Assembly (NCBI GenBank): GCA_035292585.1
Contig: DATDPU010000091.1
Span: forward strand, 1-64,000
From: DASSFZ01 sp035292585
GTDB taxonomy: Bacteria; Chloroflexota; Anaerolineae; Fen-1058
Direction: 5' to 3'
Length of the DNA stretch: 64,000 bases
In this document: positions 1-7,855 of the stretch, piece after piece
Position numbering within the stretch: position 1 is the first letter of the stretch
Layout of the letters: every line of letters starts with the position of its first letter
The notes under the pieces: model-generated
Databases searched by the model: none
Told to the model about the DNA's origin: nothing
The model's input: the letters and a program-made list of their open reading frames with translations, nothing else
Program-made: the position numbers and the translations under genes

Positions 1-64
1 CCACCCGCAAGTTTCCGATTGAGGAACCCGTGCATGATCTACTACCCGAATTCCGACGTAACCG

Positions 65-130
65 CACACGATGTCGTGGCGCTTGGCCTGACTAGAGATT
101 GGCTCAAAATGCACACACGATGTCGTGGCG
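65..130. repeat. Two copies of a 17-bp direct repeat with internal dyad
   Basis: The 17-mer CACACGATGTCGTGGCG occurs at 65-81 and again at 114-130, a period of 49 bp. Each copy contains the dyad CACGA-TG-TCGTG (67-78 and 116-127). It lies just downstream of the stop of the minus-strand gene at 154. Two spaced dyads could be a paired operator or a small mobile palindrome. No further copy was noticed in the window. Function is unknown. Confidence 0.6.
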
Positions 131-153
131 GTTGACACATAGCACTCCACGGA

Positions 154-1992
154 TCAGGAATGACTGACGATCAAGGGCGTATCGCTGTAGCGGCAGACCT
201 GGTTATCGCCATCGTCCACACACGTATAGAGGTAGTAAGAACCGGCTGGGACCGAGCTGGTGTACCAGGTATAGCACGCGCCGGTACACGCCGGATGATC
301 GTTGCGCGCGACAAGCGGCAGGTAGATCCTCGGCGTGAGCGCTGTAGCCGTGTTGGGTGCGCCAGAGCCAGCGCTCGCCGGAGCCGATGCGGCTATGGCG
401 TGCTGGCCGTTGGTGAGCGACAGAGTCGTGATCAGGGTCCCGTTAAAGCCGCTCCGATTCGTATCGTAGTACAGTTGCATGGTAGTCGCTGTCGTATCCG
501 GGTCGGTCAGTTGCCATTGGATGTCGGCGTAGCCATCGGCTCGCTCGTCACCGGTCAGCCGGATATCGTCCATGTAAAATGTCGCGTTCTGGCCCGTCGC
601 ATTGGCGATGGGATCGAATCGGAACAACGTCCAGTTGGCGGCTGCCCACGCCGGGCCGCCGTTGCTGATGCCCAGCGTCCGCAAGTCGACGGTGTAAGTC
701 TGCCAGCCGGGGAAAGCATAAACCAGCTGACTCTGAGTTTCAGTCGTTGGGTTTCTTCCCCAGAAGATACGCGTGAACTGTCCTTTGTCTACATAGAATA
801 AATACGGGTAGTCCACTTTCAACCGATAGGTTAGATAGTAGTAGCGGCTGACGTCAATCGGCGCGCCGCCAGGCGTTTGCAGGTAGACTTGCACGTCGCC
901 GCCATTCGTCGTGTATGCGGTTGCGGCCAGAGTCCCACCCTGAACCGATGCAACACCATTGACGATCGCGCGCAAGTCTGCCGCATCGTTCATATCCCAC
1001 GCATTACCGGCGTCCGTGGCGTAATCGGCGCCGCTGGTGAAACTGGGCTGAGTGATCTGGACGATCGGCGCCTGGTTCACCCTCAGCCGGCCCGAGCTGT
1101 ACCCGGCGGGGCTGCCGCCCACCTTCGCGCAGACGTAATAGGCGCCGGGGGCGACGTTGGCCGGCGCAGCCTGGTGAGTCCCTGCGCTCACCCAATCGAA
1201 ACTGCCGCTCGCGCTGGCGTTGGTTTTCGTATAGATGAGCGTGCCATCGCATCCGCTCGTGTCGGAATCCAGGTAAAAATCGACGGTGGAAGATGGCGCG
1301 CTCAGCCCCGACCAGGCAATTTGTAGTTTGTTCCCGGCCGGGTTCGTCGCCGTGAGGCGCGCCCAGTCAATGGATATCTGGTTACCAGAGGATGCAAACG
1401 ACTCTAGGTACAGCCCGACGACGTTCCCCGTCCAGTTTCCCGCGCCCTTAGGATAGGTAGCCAGATCGATCACGTAAGTTTGCCAACCGGAAGTGGGCGC
1501 TGTGATTCTTTGCGTGCGGCCATCTGGATTGTAAACTCGGTCAAACTCCCAGTTAACCTGGAAAGTGGTGCCTGCTGGCTGCTTCATGCGCAGGGACAAC
1601 CAGCGGTAGCGGCTGGCAGCGATCGGATACTTGATTCCGATTTTGCCCGCGTCGACCTGCGAGCCGGCGGGGAGCAACAGTGGCACGCCGCCGAACATAC
1701 TGGTCGGCAAGTTGTAGCTGAACACCCCCCCGCTAAACGAAGCGTTGGGATAATCGTTGACCGGAATCACGTCGGTTGACTGGCTCATGTCCCACGGATC
1801 GCCGAGCACCGTTGTGGCAAAATCATCGCCTTCGCCAACCATATCGTTCACGCCATCGGGCTGCTCGATCGTGATCGTGGCTTGGGTATCGGCCTGGACG
1901 AAACGATCCGGCGTCAGTTGCCAACTCACCCAACTACTCGCACCGACCAGGATGATGGCGATCAACGTGCGGATAACCACAGCTGCTTTCAT
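154..1992 (-). CDS. Secreted protein with two CBM-like plus Ig-like modules
   Basis: This 612-residue protein has an N-terminal hydrophobic segment (about residues 7-23) that looks like a signal peptide or anchor. The body is a duplication. A beta-rich module with WDM near its start, a Y(R/Y)-(W/Y)-L core and GWQTYxxDL is followed by an Ig/Fn3-like module with the sequence type FYLDSDTSGCDGTLI, and the whole pair is then repeated (second copy QLYYDTNRSGFNGTLI). In the second Ig-like module the motif RIYLPLVARND interrupts the fold. I chose ATG 1992 because GAGGTG lies upstream and the signal peptide follows directly; the longer frame begins with a TTG and non-protein-like sequence. The CBM-like module suggests carbohydrate or cell-wall binding, but no catalytic domain is visible. 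It is the last gene of the surface-glycan locus. Confidence 0.75.
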   Translation of the reverse strand: MKAAVVIRTLIAIILVGASSWVSWQLTPDRFVQADTQATITIEQPDGVNDMVGEGDDFATTVLGDPWDMSQSTDVIPVNDYPNASFSGGVFSYNLPTSMFGGVPLLLPAGSQVDAGKIGIKYPIAASRYRWLSLRMKQPAGTTFQVNWEFDRVYNPDGRTQRITAPTSGWQTYVIDLATYPKGAGNWTGNVVGLYLESFASSGNQISIDWARLTATNPAGNKLQIAWSGLSAPSSTVDFYLDSDTSGCDGTLIYTKTNASASGSFDWVSAGTHQAAPANVAPGAYYVCAKVGGSPAGYSSGRLRVNQAPIVQITQPSFTSGADYATDAGNAWDMNDAADLRAIVNGVASVQGGTLAATAYTTNGGDVQVYLQTPGGAPIDVSRYYYLTYRLKVDYPYLFYVDKGQFTRIFWGRNPTTETQSQLVYAFPGWQTYTVDLRTLGISNGGPAWAAANWTLFRFDPIANATGQNATFYMDDIRLTGDERADGYADIQWQLTDPDTTATTMQLYYDTNRSGFNGTLITTLSLTNGQHAIAASAPASAGSGAPNTATALTPRIYLPLVARNDHPACTGACYTWYTSSVPAGSYYLYTCVDDGDNQVCRYSDTPLIVSHS

Positions 1993-2135
1993 GCGCTTCA
2001 CCTCGAACAGTTTCTCGACTCGGTAAGGCCGCGCCGAACGGGTTAAGACCGATGGTTCGACACGGCGCTCACCAGAATCATAGGATAACCTGATCAAGGA
2101 GCGCAATCAACCCTTTGACCCAACCAAAAGGTTCT

Positions 2136-2153
2136 GCCTGAAACTCCTCAGGC
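2136..2153 (-). terminator. Possible weak terminator after rfbC
   Basis: On the minus strand GCCTGA...TCAGGC forms a 6-bp stem with a 6-nt loop, about 45 bp past the rfbC stop. It is followed by AGAACCTTTTGG, so the T-run is short. It may end the rfb transcript, or it may be chance. Confidence 0.3.
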
Positions 2154-2198
2154 CGCCGCGCCTGTTCCCGTACTCGCCTGATTCCATTTCATGCAAAA

Positions 2199-2756
2199 TC
2201 AGTTGAAGGCCGGCTGCTTCAAATATTCCTTCAGGCTCGTCCCGTTTTGATCGCGTTTCGAGAGGATGGGGTTCGCGATCGGCCACTGCACGCCGACATC
2301 GGGATCGTTCCAAGCCAATGTGCCTTCGGAAGGGGGCGCATAGAAGCCCGTTTGCTTGTACTGCACCTCGGCGAAGTCTGACACGGTTGCAAAACCATGC
2401 GCGAACCCGACCGGCACGTACAACTGGCGCTTGTTCTCGGCGGAGAGCTCAAGCCCGAACCACCTGCCAAAGGTCGGCGAGCCGGTGCGCAAGTCGACCG
2501 CGACATCGAAGATACGACCGAGGGTGCAGCGCAGCAGCTTGCCCATCGGCGCGGTCAAGTCTTGATAATGCAACCCGCGCAGGACGCCGTGCGACGAGCG
2601 CGAATGACCCTCTTGCACGAACTCCAGGTCCAGCCCCGCAACGGCAAAATCACGTTTGTGCCAGCTCTCGATAAAAAACCCGCGCCCATCTTGAAAATAG
2701 TCGATGTCGACGATCACCAGACCGGCCAGCGGTGTTGGGGTGAGATGTGTTTTCAT
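2199..2756 (-). CDS. rfbC: dTDP-4-dehydrorhamnose 3,5-epimerase
   Basis: RmlC-type cupin enzyme of 185 residues, the usual length. It epimerises C3 and C5 of dTDP-4-keto-6-deoxyglucose on the way to dTDP-L-rhamnose. The family signature SHGVLRGLHYQ is present, with R60 and the catalytic base H63, and so is the later segment YKQTGFYAPPSEG that carries the conserved tyrosine. DGRGFFIESW near residues 23-32 is the substrate-binding loop. Its ATG overlaps the rfbD stop by 4 bp, so the two are translationally coupled. The other dTDP-rhamnose genes, rfbA and rfbB, are not in this window. Confidence 0.95.
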   Translation of the reverse strand: MKTHLTPTPLAGLVIVDIDYFQDGRGFFIESWHKRDFAVAGLDLEFVQEGHSRSSHGVLRGLHYQDLTAPMGKLLRCTLGRIFDVAVDLRTGSPTFGRWFGLELSAENKRQLYVPVGFAHGFATVSDFAEVQYKQTGFYAPPSEGTLAWNDPDVGVQWPIANPILSKRDQNGTSLKEYLKQPAFN

Positions 2757-3646
2757 CGAGTCGAGTGTTCCTCAATGTGAAAGGGTGTTTGGCGTTCACC
2801 CCGGTAAGCCGCAAGCGCCGCCTGCCAGGGTCGCATGCGATCAAGCCCAATATTTTGCAGCGCCTTGTTTTCCAGAACCGAGTAAGCCGGGCGAGTCGCT
2901 TTTTCTCCGAACTCACCTGTCTTCGCTGGGGATAGATCGGGGCTTAACCCACTCTGGCGGAAGATTTCGGCGGCAAACTCGTACCAGGTGCAGCTACCCT
3001 GGCTGGTGGCGTGATACAGGCCGTAGCGTTCGGTCTCGATCAGCGCCGCAACCTGGCGCGCCACGTCGACCGTGTAAGTGGGCGTCAGTCGCTGATCGTC
3101 GACGACGCGGATCAGTTTGCCCTCATGGGCCAGGCGCAGCATCAGCTCGACAAAGTTGCCGCCCTTGCCGCTTGAGCCGGCCACGCCGTACAGCCCGGTT
3201 ACACGCACGATGAAGTGACGGTCGAGCAGATACCGCACAAAATACTCGCCAGCCAGTTTGGAGATACCATACGCATTGATGGGCGCAGGCGTATCGGTTT
3301 CGACATACGGTGTGCGGCGAGAGGTGTCACCGCCGAAGACGTAGTCGGTGCTCATGTGGAGCAGCGCCGCATCAGCGGAGCGGCAAGCCAGCGCCAGGTT
3401 GCGAACTCCATAGGCGTTGACGGCAAAAGCAGGCTCGATTTGCTCCTCACACACATCGACCTTGTGAAAGGCCGCCATGTTCAATACCAGACGGGGTCGA
3501 TGTCGAGATAGGGCAGACTCCACATTCGCGTAGTCGGTCACCTCGATGTCGCGATGCGTGAGCGGAACCAGATCGTGGCTCGCTTGCAGCGCCTTGACCA
3601 GATCGCTGCCGAGCTGTCCATTCGAGCCGATCAGCATGATTTTCAT
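2753..3646 (-). CDS. rfbD: dTDP-4-dehydrorhamnose reductase
   Basis: RmlD-type SDR enzyme of 297 residues that reduces dTDP-4-keto-L-rhamnose to dTDP-L-rhamnose with NAD(P)H. The N-terminal nucleotide-binding motif GSNGQLG is at residues 7-13. STDYVFGG is at about 99-106, and the catalytic pair is Y126 and K130 (YGISK). Length is normal. The start overlaps the upstream epimerase gene by 4 bp and the end overlaps rfbC by 4 bp, so the three form one operon supplying nucleotide sugars for the surface polysaccharide. Confidence 0.95.
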   Translation of the reverse strand: MKIMLIGSNGQLGSDLVKALQASHDLVPLTHRDIEVTDYANVESALSRHRPRLVLNMAAFHKVDVCEEQIEPAFAVNAYGVRNLALACRSADAALLHMSTDYVFGGDTSRRTPYVETDTPAPINAYGISKLAGEYFVRYLLDRHFIVRVTGLYGVAGSSGKGGNFVELMLRLAHEGKLIRVVDDQRLTPTYTVDVARQVAALIETERYGLYHATSQGSCTWYEFAAEIFRQSGLSPDLSPAKTGEFGEKATRPAYSVLENKALQNIGLDRMRPWQAALAAYRGERQTPFHIEEHSTR

Positions 3647-4698
3647 CGCTCACCGTTCGCTTCAAAGACAGCGCCGGTGATGCTGATCACCTTGTGCGCT
3701 TCTTCCAGAAGCCGCATCCAGCGGATGTTGTAATAGCGCGGGTTATCGAAATCGGTGTAACCATACTTCTGAATTTGCTTCACCATGTCCTTGACCGATT
3801 CTTCAATCGTCACCTTGGGCTGGAAATCCAGCGCGCGCTGGATCTTGGCTGCCGACACGCGGTAGCTGCGCACACCCTGATAGCTGTAGTCGGGCACAAT
3901 CTCGACGTCAATTCCCGCCTCTTTCAAGGCTGTGCAGACCCGCAGCGCCAGCTCCGAAATGCGAACGTTGTGAAAGGAGACGTTGAAGATTTCACCCCGG
4001 ACCTTTTCTTCGGGCGCTTCCACGCAGGCGATATAGGCGCGCGCCACATCGCGCACATCGACCAGCGGCCGCCACATTTCTCCACCGTAGTGCAACACTA
4101 ACTTGCCGGTTGACAAGGCGCTTTTAACAAACGTGTTCACGACCAGGTCGTAGCGCATACGCGGCGAAAAGCCATACACCGTCCCTTTGCGCAGAATGAC
4201 CGGGCAGAACGAATCGCCGGGCAGGTCCAGCAGCAAGCGCTCTGCCTCGTACTTAGAGCTGGAGTAGGCCGCACGCGGATTCACTTCCGAGGTCTCATCG
4301 AGCAGCACATCCGCCACTTCATTGCCCACCCCGCGATCGTAGATCGAGCACGACGAGGCGAAGATGAAGCGTCGAATGCCGTTCGCGATACAGAGATCGG
4401 CCAGCTGCTTGGTTGCCAGCGTGTTCATCTCACGGTTCGCGCGGGGGTTATACTCGGCGGTGGGATCATTGGAGAGTCCGCCGATATTGATCACACAGCT
4501 TACGTCGGCCAAGATCGACGCGTCGACGCAGCGCATGTCGCCGACGAGCAGCTCGACTCGATCGCGGATATCGCGCAAGCCTTCATCGCCGAAATACAGC
4601 CGATCGAGCAGCTTGACCGCGTAACCCCGATCGAGCAACTCCTGGGCAAGCACCGACCCAACATAGCCCGCCCCTCCGACCAACAACACTTTAGGCAT
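3643..4698 (-). CDS. NAD-dependent sugar-nucleotide epimerase/dehydratase
   Basis: Extended SDR protein of 351 residues with the Rossmann motif GGAGYVG at 8-14, the serine region ASSCSIYDRG near 114-123, and the catalytic Y145 and K149 (YSSSK). It is likely to modify a nucleoside-diphosphate sugar by 4-epimerisation, 4,6-dehydration or reduction. The substrate cannot be read from the sequence. It overlaps rfbD by 4 bp and follows the Wzt-like gene closely. It is not an obvious RfbB, because the 4,6-dehydratase signature was not recognised. Confidence 0.85.
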   Translation of the reverse strand: MPKVLLVGGAGYVGSVLAQELLDRGYAVKLLDRLYFGDEGLRDIRDRVELLVGDMRCVDASILADVSCVINIGGLSNDPTAEYNPRANREMNTLATKQLADLCIANGIRRFIFASSCSIYDRGVGNEVADVLLDETSEVNPRAAYSSSKYEAERLLLDLPGDSFCPVILRKGTVYGFSPRMRYDLVVNTFVKSALSTGKLVLHYGGEMWRPLVDVRDVARAYIACVEAPEEKVRGEIFNVSFHNVRISELALRVCTALKEAGIDVEIVPDYSYQGVRSYRVSAAKIQRALDFQPKVTIEESVKDMVKQIQKYGYTDFDNPRYYNIRWMRLLEEAHKVISITGAVFEANGER

Positions 4699-4743
4699 TT
4701 TGCCTTCCTTTCAATTGACTGAACCGGCGAATGCCGGCCAGAG

Positions 4744-5979
4744 TTATTGTGGAGCCGGAGCTTCGGGCGCGTGCCGCCAGCGCGCCGAGATATGAACAAC
4801 GCCTAGCTCAGGGTGAGCACGCCGATCGCGCACGTCAAACGAGTAGAGACGGTGATGGTAATCGTAACCCGTAGCGAGATCGCTGCTATGAATGGAGATC
4901 GCTATCTCATAGCGGCCCGTAGTCAGAGGTAACTGCTCAACGATGTAATCAATGTATCCTTGCCCATCGATAACGGGGATGCGCAATCCGGCCGCCGCCG
5001 TATTCGGGCCGTTCAAATGCAGCCCGTCACTCCGATAGAACGCCATGCCGAAAGCCGGGTCGGTCACTGGCGCCTGCGTGCAGTAGTGGATACGCAGGCA
5101 AAAGAACTCGCCGGTCTCGAATATCTCACGGGGCTGGCCCTGCGCATCAAGGAGTTCCACGGCTACGATTTCGGCTTGATACGTTCCTCCACGAGTGATT
5201 CCTTCCATGCCCCGCTTGATCTTGGGCAAGTAGCGCCGATATCCCGAGGCGCGCTCTGCGTCCAAATACATACTGATGACGGCCTCGGCGTCGCCATCGG
5301 CGCGCACCCGACCTTTGTCCAGCCAGATCGCACGCCGGCATAGCTGTTGTACCTGCTCCAAGGTATGCGAGACCAACACGGTCGTTACACCGCGCGCACG
5401 CAGCGTTTCCAGCCGGTCGAAACATTTGCGCTGGAAATTGTGATCGCCGACAGCGAGGATTTCATCGATCAACAAAATATCGGGATCGAGTGTGGTCGTG
5501 ATGGCGAACCCTAACCGCATCGCCATACCTGAGGAGTAGTTGCGGACCGGCACGTCGATAAAAGGCCCGACTTGCGCAAAGTCGAGAATGTCGTCCAGGC
5601 AGCGCCGGATGACCGGGCGGGGGATACCCAAGATAGACGCATTCAAGAAAATGTTCTCCCGCCCGGAGAGATCAGGATGAAAACCGGCGCCGAGCTCCAG
5701 CAAGCTGGCAATCCGCCCGTGTGTCGTGACCTTACCGCTGGACGGATCGATAATGCGACTGATCAACTTCAGAAGCGTACTCTTGCCGGACCCATTCGGG
5801 CCGATCAGGCCGACCGTTTCGCCGGGTTGAATCTCAAAATTGATATCCTGGAGCACCCAGAACTCTTGGGTGGCTGAACCCGCGCGCCAGCGCACCAGCC
5901 GCTCTTGGAACGAGCGAGCGCGGGTGGGGTTCAGTTTGAATTTTTTCGAGAGGCGCTGAAACTGGATGGCAGGGGTCAT
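4744..5979 (-). CDS. Wzt-like ABC transporter ATPase with C-terminal glycan-binding domain
   Basis: ATP-binding subunit of a polysaccharide or teichoic-acid type ABC exporter, 411 residues. Walker A is GPNGSGKST at 60-68, the ABC signature is YSSGM at 148-152, Walker B is ILLIDEI at about 168-174, and the switch histidine is H205. Residues from about 260 to the end form a beta-rich extension of the Wzt_C type. In O-antigen exporters of known type this domain binds the modified non-reducing end of the glycan. No gene for the partner permease (Wzm) is visible beside it or elsewhere in the window. The start codon precedes a typical MTPAIQFQRLSKKF N-terminus. Confidence 0.9.
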   Translation of the reverse strand: MTPAIQFQRLSKKFKLNPTRARSFQERLVRWRAGSATQEFWVLQDINFEIQPGETVGLIGPNGSGKSTLLKLISRIIDPSSGKVTTHGRIASLLELGAGFHPDLSGRENIFLNASILGIPRPVIRRCLDDILDFAQVGPFIDVPVRNYSSGMAMRLGFAITTTLDPDILLIDEILAVGDHNFQRKCFDRLETLRARGVTTVLVSHTLEQVQQLCRRAIWLDKGRVRADGDAEAVISMYLDAERASGYRRYLPKIKRGMEGITRGGTYQAEIVAVELLDAQGQPREIFETGEFFCLRIHYCTQAPVTDPAFGMAFYRSDGLHLNGPNTAAAGLRIPVIDGQGYIDYIVEQLPLTTGRYEIAISIHSSDLATGYDYHHRLYSFDVRDRRAHPELGVVHISARWRHAPEAPAPQ

Positions 5980-6130
5980 GTAGCCCCGTTGACGTTGGTG
6001 CAGCCCACCGAGCGGCGTGCCCGATTGGAGCTTAGACCGTCGTGGGCGTATTTTCGGCCAGAGACGGGCACGAGGCCCTATACCCCGGCCATCAAAATCA
6101 ATGGGGTCGAGTCCTAGGGGACGATTTCAT

Positions 6131-6252
6131 AAGTTCTTGGGGTAAAGTCTGGCTAACTCATTCTGCTCGAAGCGGGTCTGCGACCCGCGTCCTAAGTGGA
6201 CAGGGCCGCCGGGTCACAGACCCGGCGAGAGCAAGCGATTACCCCAAAACTT
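6131..6252. repeat. MITE-like inverted-repeat element with two internal hairpins
   Basis: The outer arms AAGTTCTTGGGGTAA (6131-6145) and TTACCCCAAAACTT (6239-6252) are inverted repeats with one indel. Inside lie two perfect hairpins: GCGGGTC-TGC-GACCCGC at 6172-6188 and GCCGGGTC-ACA-GACCCGGC at 6208-6226. The element fills much of the 286-bp gap between the glycosidase-like gene and the Wzt-like gene. It holds no ORF worth calling. It could be a non-autonomous mobile element, a structured RNA or a processing site in the long minus-strand transcript. Confidence 0.65.
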
Positions 6253-6265
6253 CTGAAAAGCACCT

Positions 6266-7855
6266 CTAGTCATCGCGGGTCGCGATAGGCAGGAACACGC
6301 GTCGCGTGGCAACGAGCGCAAAACCGGTAGCGCTATTGTTGTCATCGTTCGCTTCATCGATGGTATGGCCGGGGTCAACGACAACATACATTGGATGCGC
6401 GCCAGCGCCCAGGTTTGACCACGTTCGAGTAACTTCGACCGTTCCGGCGCAGCCACCCAGTCCTGACTTGATCACGCGCGGCGAGCCGATCAGCGTGCCC
6501 GTTGGCGGATATCCGGCATAGAAGGCAATGGTGATCCATCCAGTGGTCGACACGTTGCCGATATTGGAGACAGTGGCTTTAAGCGTCGTCGCCACCAACT
6601 TACCCGTGTAATTGATCGCCGCCGGTTCGGCCAGGACACGCACCGCGAGCAAATCGACCGTGGGCGAGAGGGCAGAAGTATAGGCGGCAAAGACATTGCC
6701 CAGCTGGCGGCGCTGATGTGTGCCGGGATCGAACAGCGCGCCGCCGAGTTCGGTATCGCTGACGCTGTACCATAACCAGCGCTGCACCAGGCGGTTGTTG
6801 TCTGCCGCATAGCCAATATTCGGATCGGTCAGGTTGAGCAGAACGTTGAACGTGCCGGTCATAAACGCGGCTACACGCGCTTCCGTGATCGGCATGCCCA
6901 TTTCGTCATAGTGAAATCCTCCACCAGGGGTATCAGGCGGATAAGGGAACAGTTCGCCATACTCGGTGACATACACTGGCGTGTCACGGTAGCCGCGATC
7001 GCGCAGCCAGGTTCGGAAATCAATCAGCCGTTGTCGAAAGATGCCCAGGCTGAACATCTGAGATTTCTCGTACAACACGCCGCGCGTGGCTGTCATGCCC
7101 GGTGGAATGAATGCCCCCCAGACTTCGTAAGGCCCCTTCGGTTGCGCTTGTGGGTCGGAAGCATCGATTTCGCGCAAGATATAGCTGTGCGTGTTCCATA
7201 AATCAGCAGGCAGCGGTTCGTCGTACAACTGCCGGTAAGTATTGAGAACCCGATCCAGGTATTGGAAACGGAGCGGGGTCGGCTGAACGATCCCACCCGC
7301 GCCGATGCGCGCAGACGGATCGCGTTGCTTGATGAGCGTGTAGACGTGATGGTAAGCCTGCGCGTAGGTCTCAGGCGCCAGGTTGTCCTGCCACGGGCTA
7401 TCGGGTTCGTTGCCAATCAACCACGTCGCCCCCCGGTTCTGATCGATGATGGTGTAAAGCGTCTGGGTGACGGGCGTAAAGCGATAACCGCTGTCCAGAT
7501 CAGGCGCTAACCGTATTACCTGCACGTACTCCGCGCCGTTCGGGCGGCTTGGCGTGAGCTGGGTCGACCAGTCCATGTGCCAGCCGATATTCAGCGGCGT
7601 CACGGTATAGCCGCTGACCGGCTCACCGACTCCAAAGCGACAATTGGGATAATTAGCGCTCAGAATACGAGCATCTGCCGTAAGCGCAGCCCTATTCAGC
7701 AGATCGACATCAAGCCGCTCCTGATCGGGCAGGGTTGCGGACCGAACCGTTGCCACAAGCAACAGGAGGCCGGCGAGCGCAGCCAGCAGAGCTATGCCAA
7801 CTGGCCGGAAGCGCCGGCTGTCTCGCAAACGTGTATCGATTTCAAAGGCTGTCAT
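6266..7855 (-). CDS. Secreted glycosidase-like TIM-barrel protein with CARDB domain
   Basis: 529 residues with an N-terminal membrane segment (about 19-38), then a region of roughly 60-390 resembling a clan GH-A glycoside hydrolase core. GNEPD is a candidate for the acid/base glutamate and TPVYVTEYGELFP for the nucleophile glutamate. Residues of about 400-510 form a CARDB-type Ig-like adhesion domain (DEANDDNNS near its end). The last residues RVFLPIATRDD match the (Y/F)LP(L/I) tail shared by its neighbours. The start overlaps the stop of the next upstream gene by 4 bp, and that gene is also glycosidase-like. The substrate is unknown; trimming of the glycan made by this locus is an inference. 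Confidence 0.8.
   Translation of the reverse strand: MTAFEIDTRLRDSRRFRPVGIALLAALAGLLLLVATVRSATLPDQERLDVDLLNRAALTADARILSANYPNCRFGVGEPVSGYTVTPLNIGWHMDWSTQLTPSRPNGAEYVQVIRLAPDLDSGYRFTPVTQTLYTIIDQNRGATWLIGNEPDSPWQDNLAPETYAQAYHHVYTLIKQRDPSARIGAGGIVQPTPLRFQYLDRVLNTYRQLYDEPLPADLWNTHSYILREIDASDPQAQPKGPYEVWGAFIPPGMTATRGVLYEKSQMFSLGIFRQRLIDFRTWLRDRGYRDTPVYVTEYGELFPYPPDTPGGGFHYDEMGMPITEARVAAFMTGTFNVLLNLTDPNIGYAADNNRLVQRWLWYSVSDTELGGALFDPGTHQRRQLGNVFAAYTSALSPTVDLLAVRVLAEPAAINYTGKLVATTLKATVSNIGNVSTTGWITIAFYAGYPPTGTLIGSPRVIKSGLGGCAGTVEVTRTWSNLGAGAHPMYVVVDPGHTIDEANDDNNSATGFALVATRRVFLPIATRDD

Noticed and set aside
65..130. CRISPR-like arrangement
   Set aside because: Only two 17-bp repeats with one 32-bp gap and no cas gene in the window.
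1..135. Possible 3' end of a plus-strand gene entering from the left
   Set aside because: Frame 1 is open to a TGA at 133-135, but 44 codons with two repeat copies and no domain are not enough to call a gene.
160..801. Plus-strand open frame opposite the first secreted protein
   Set aside because: Shadow frame without domain or ribosome site.
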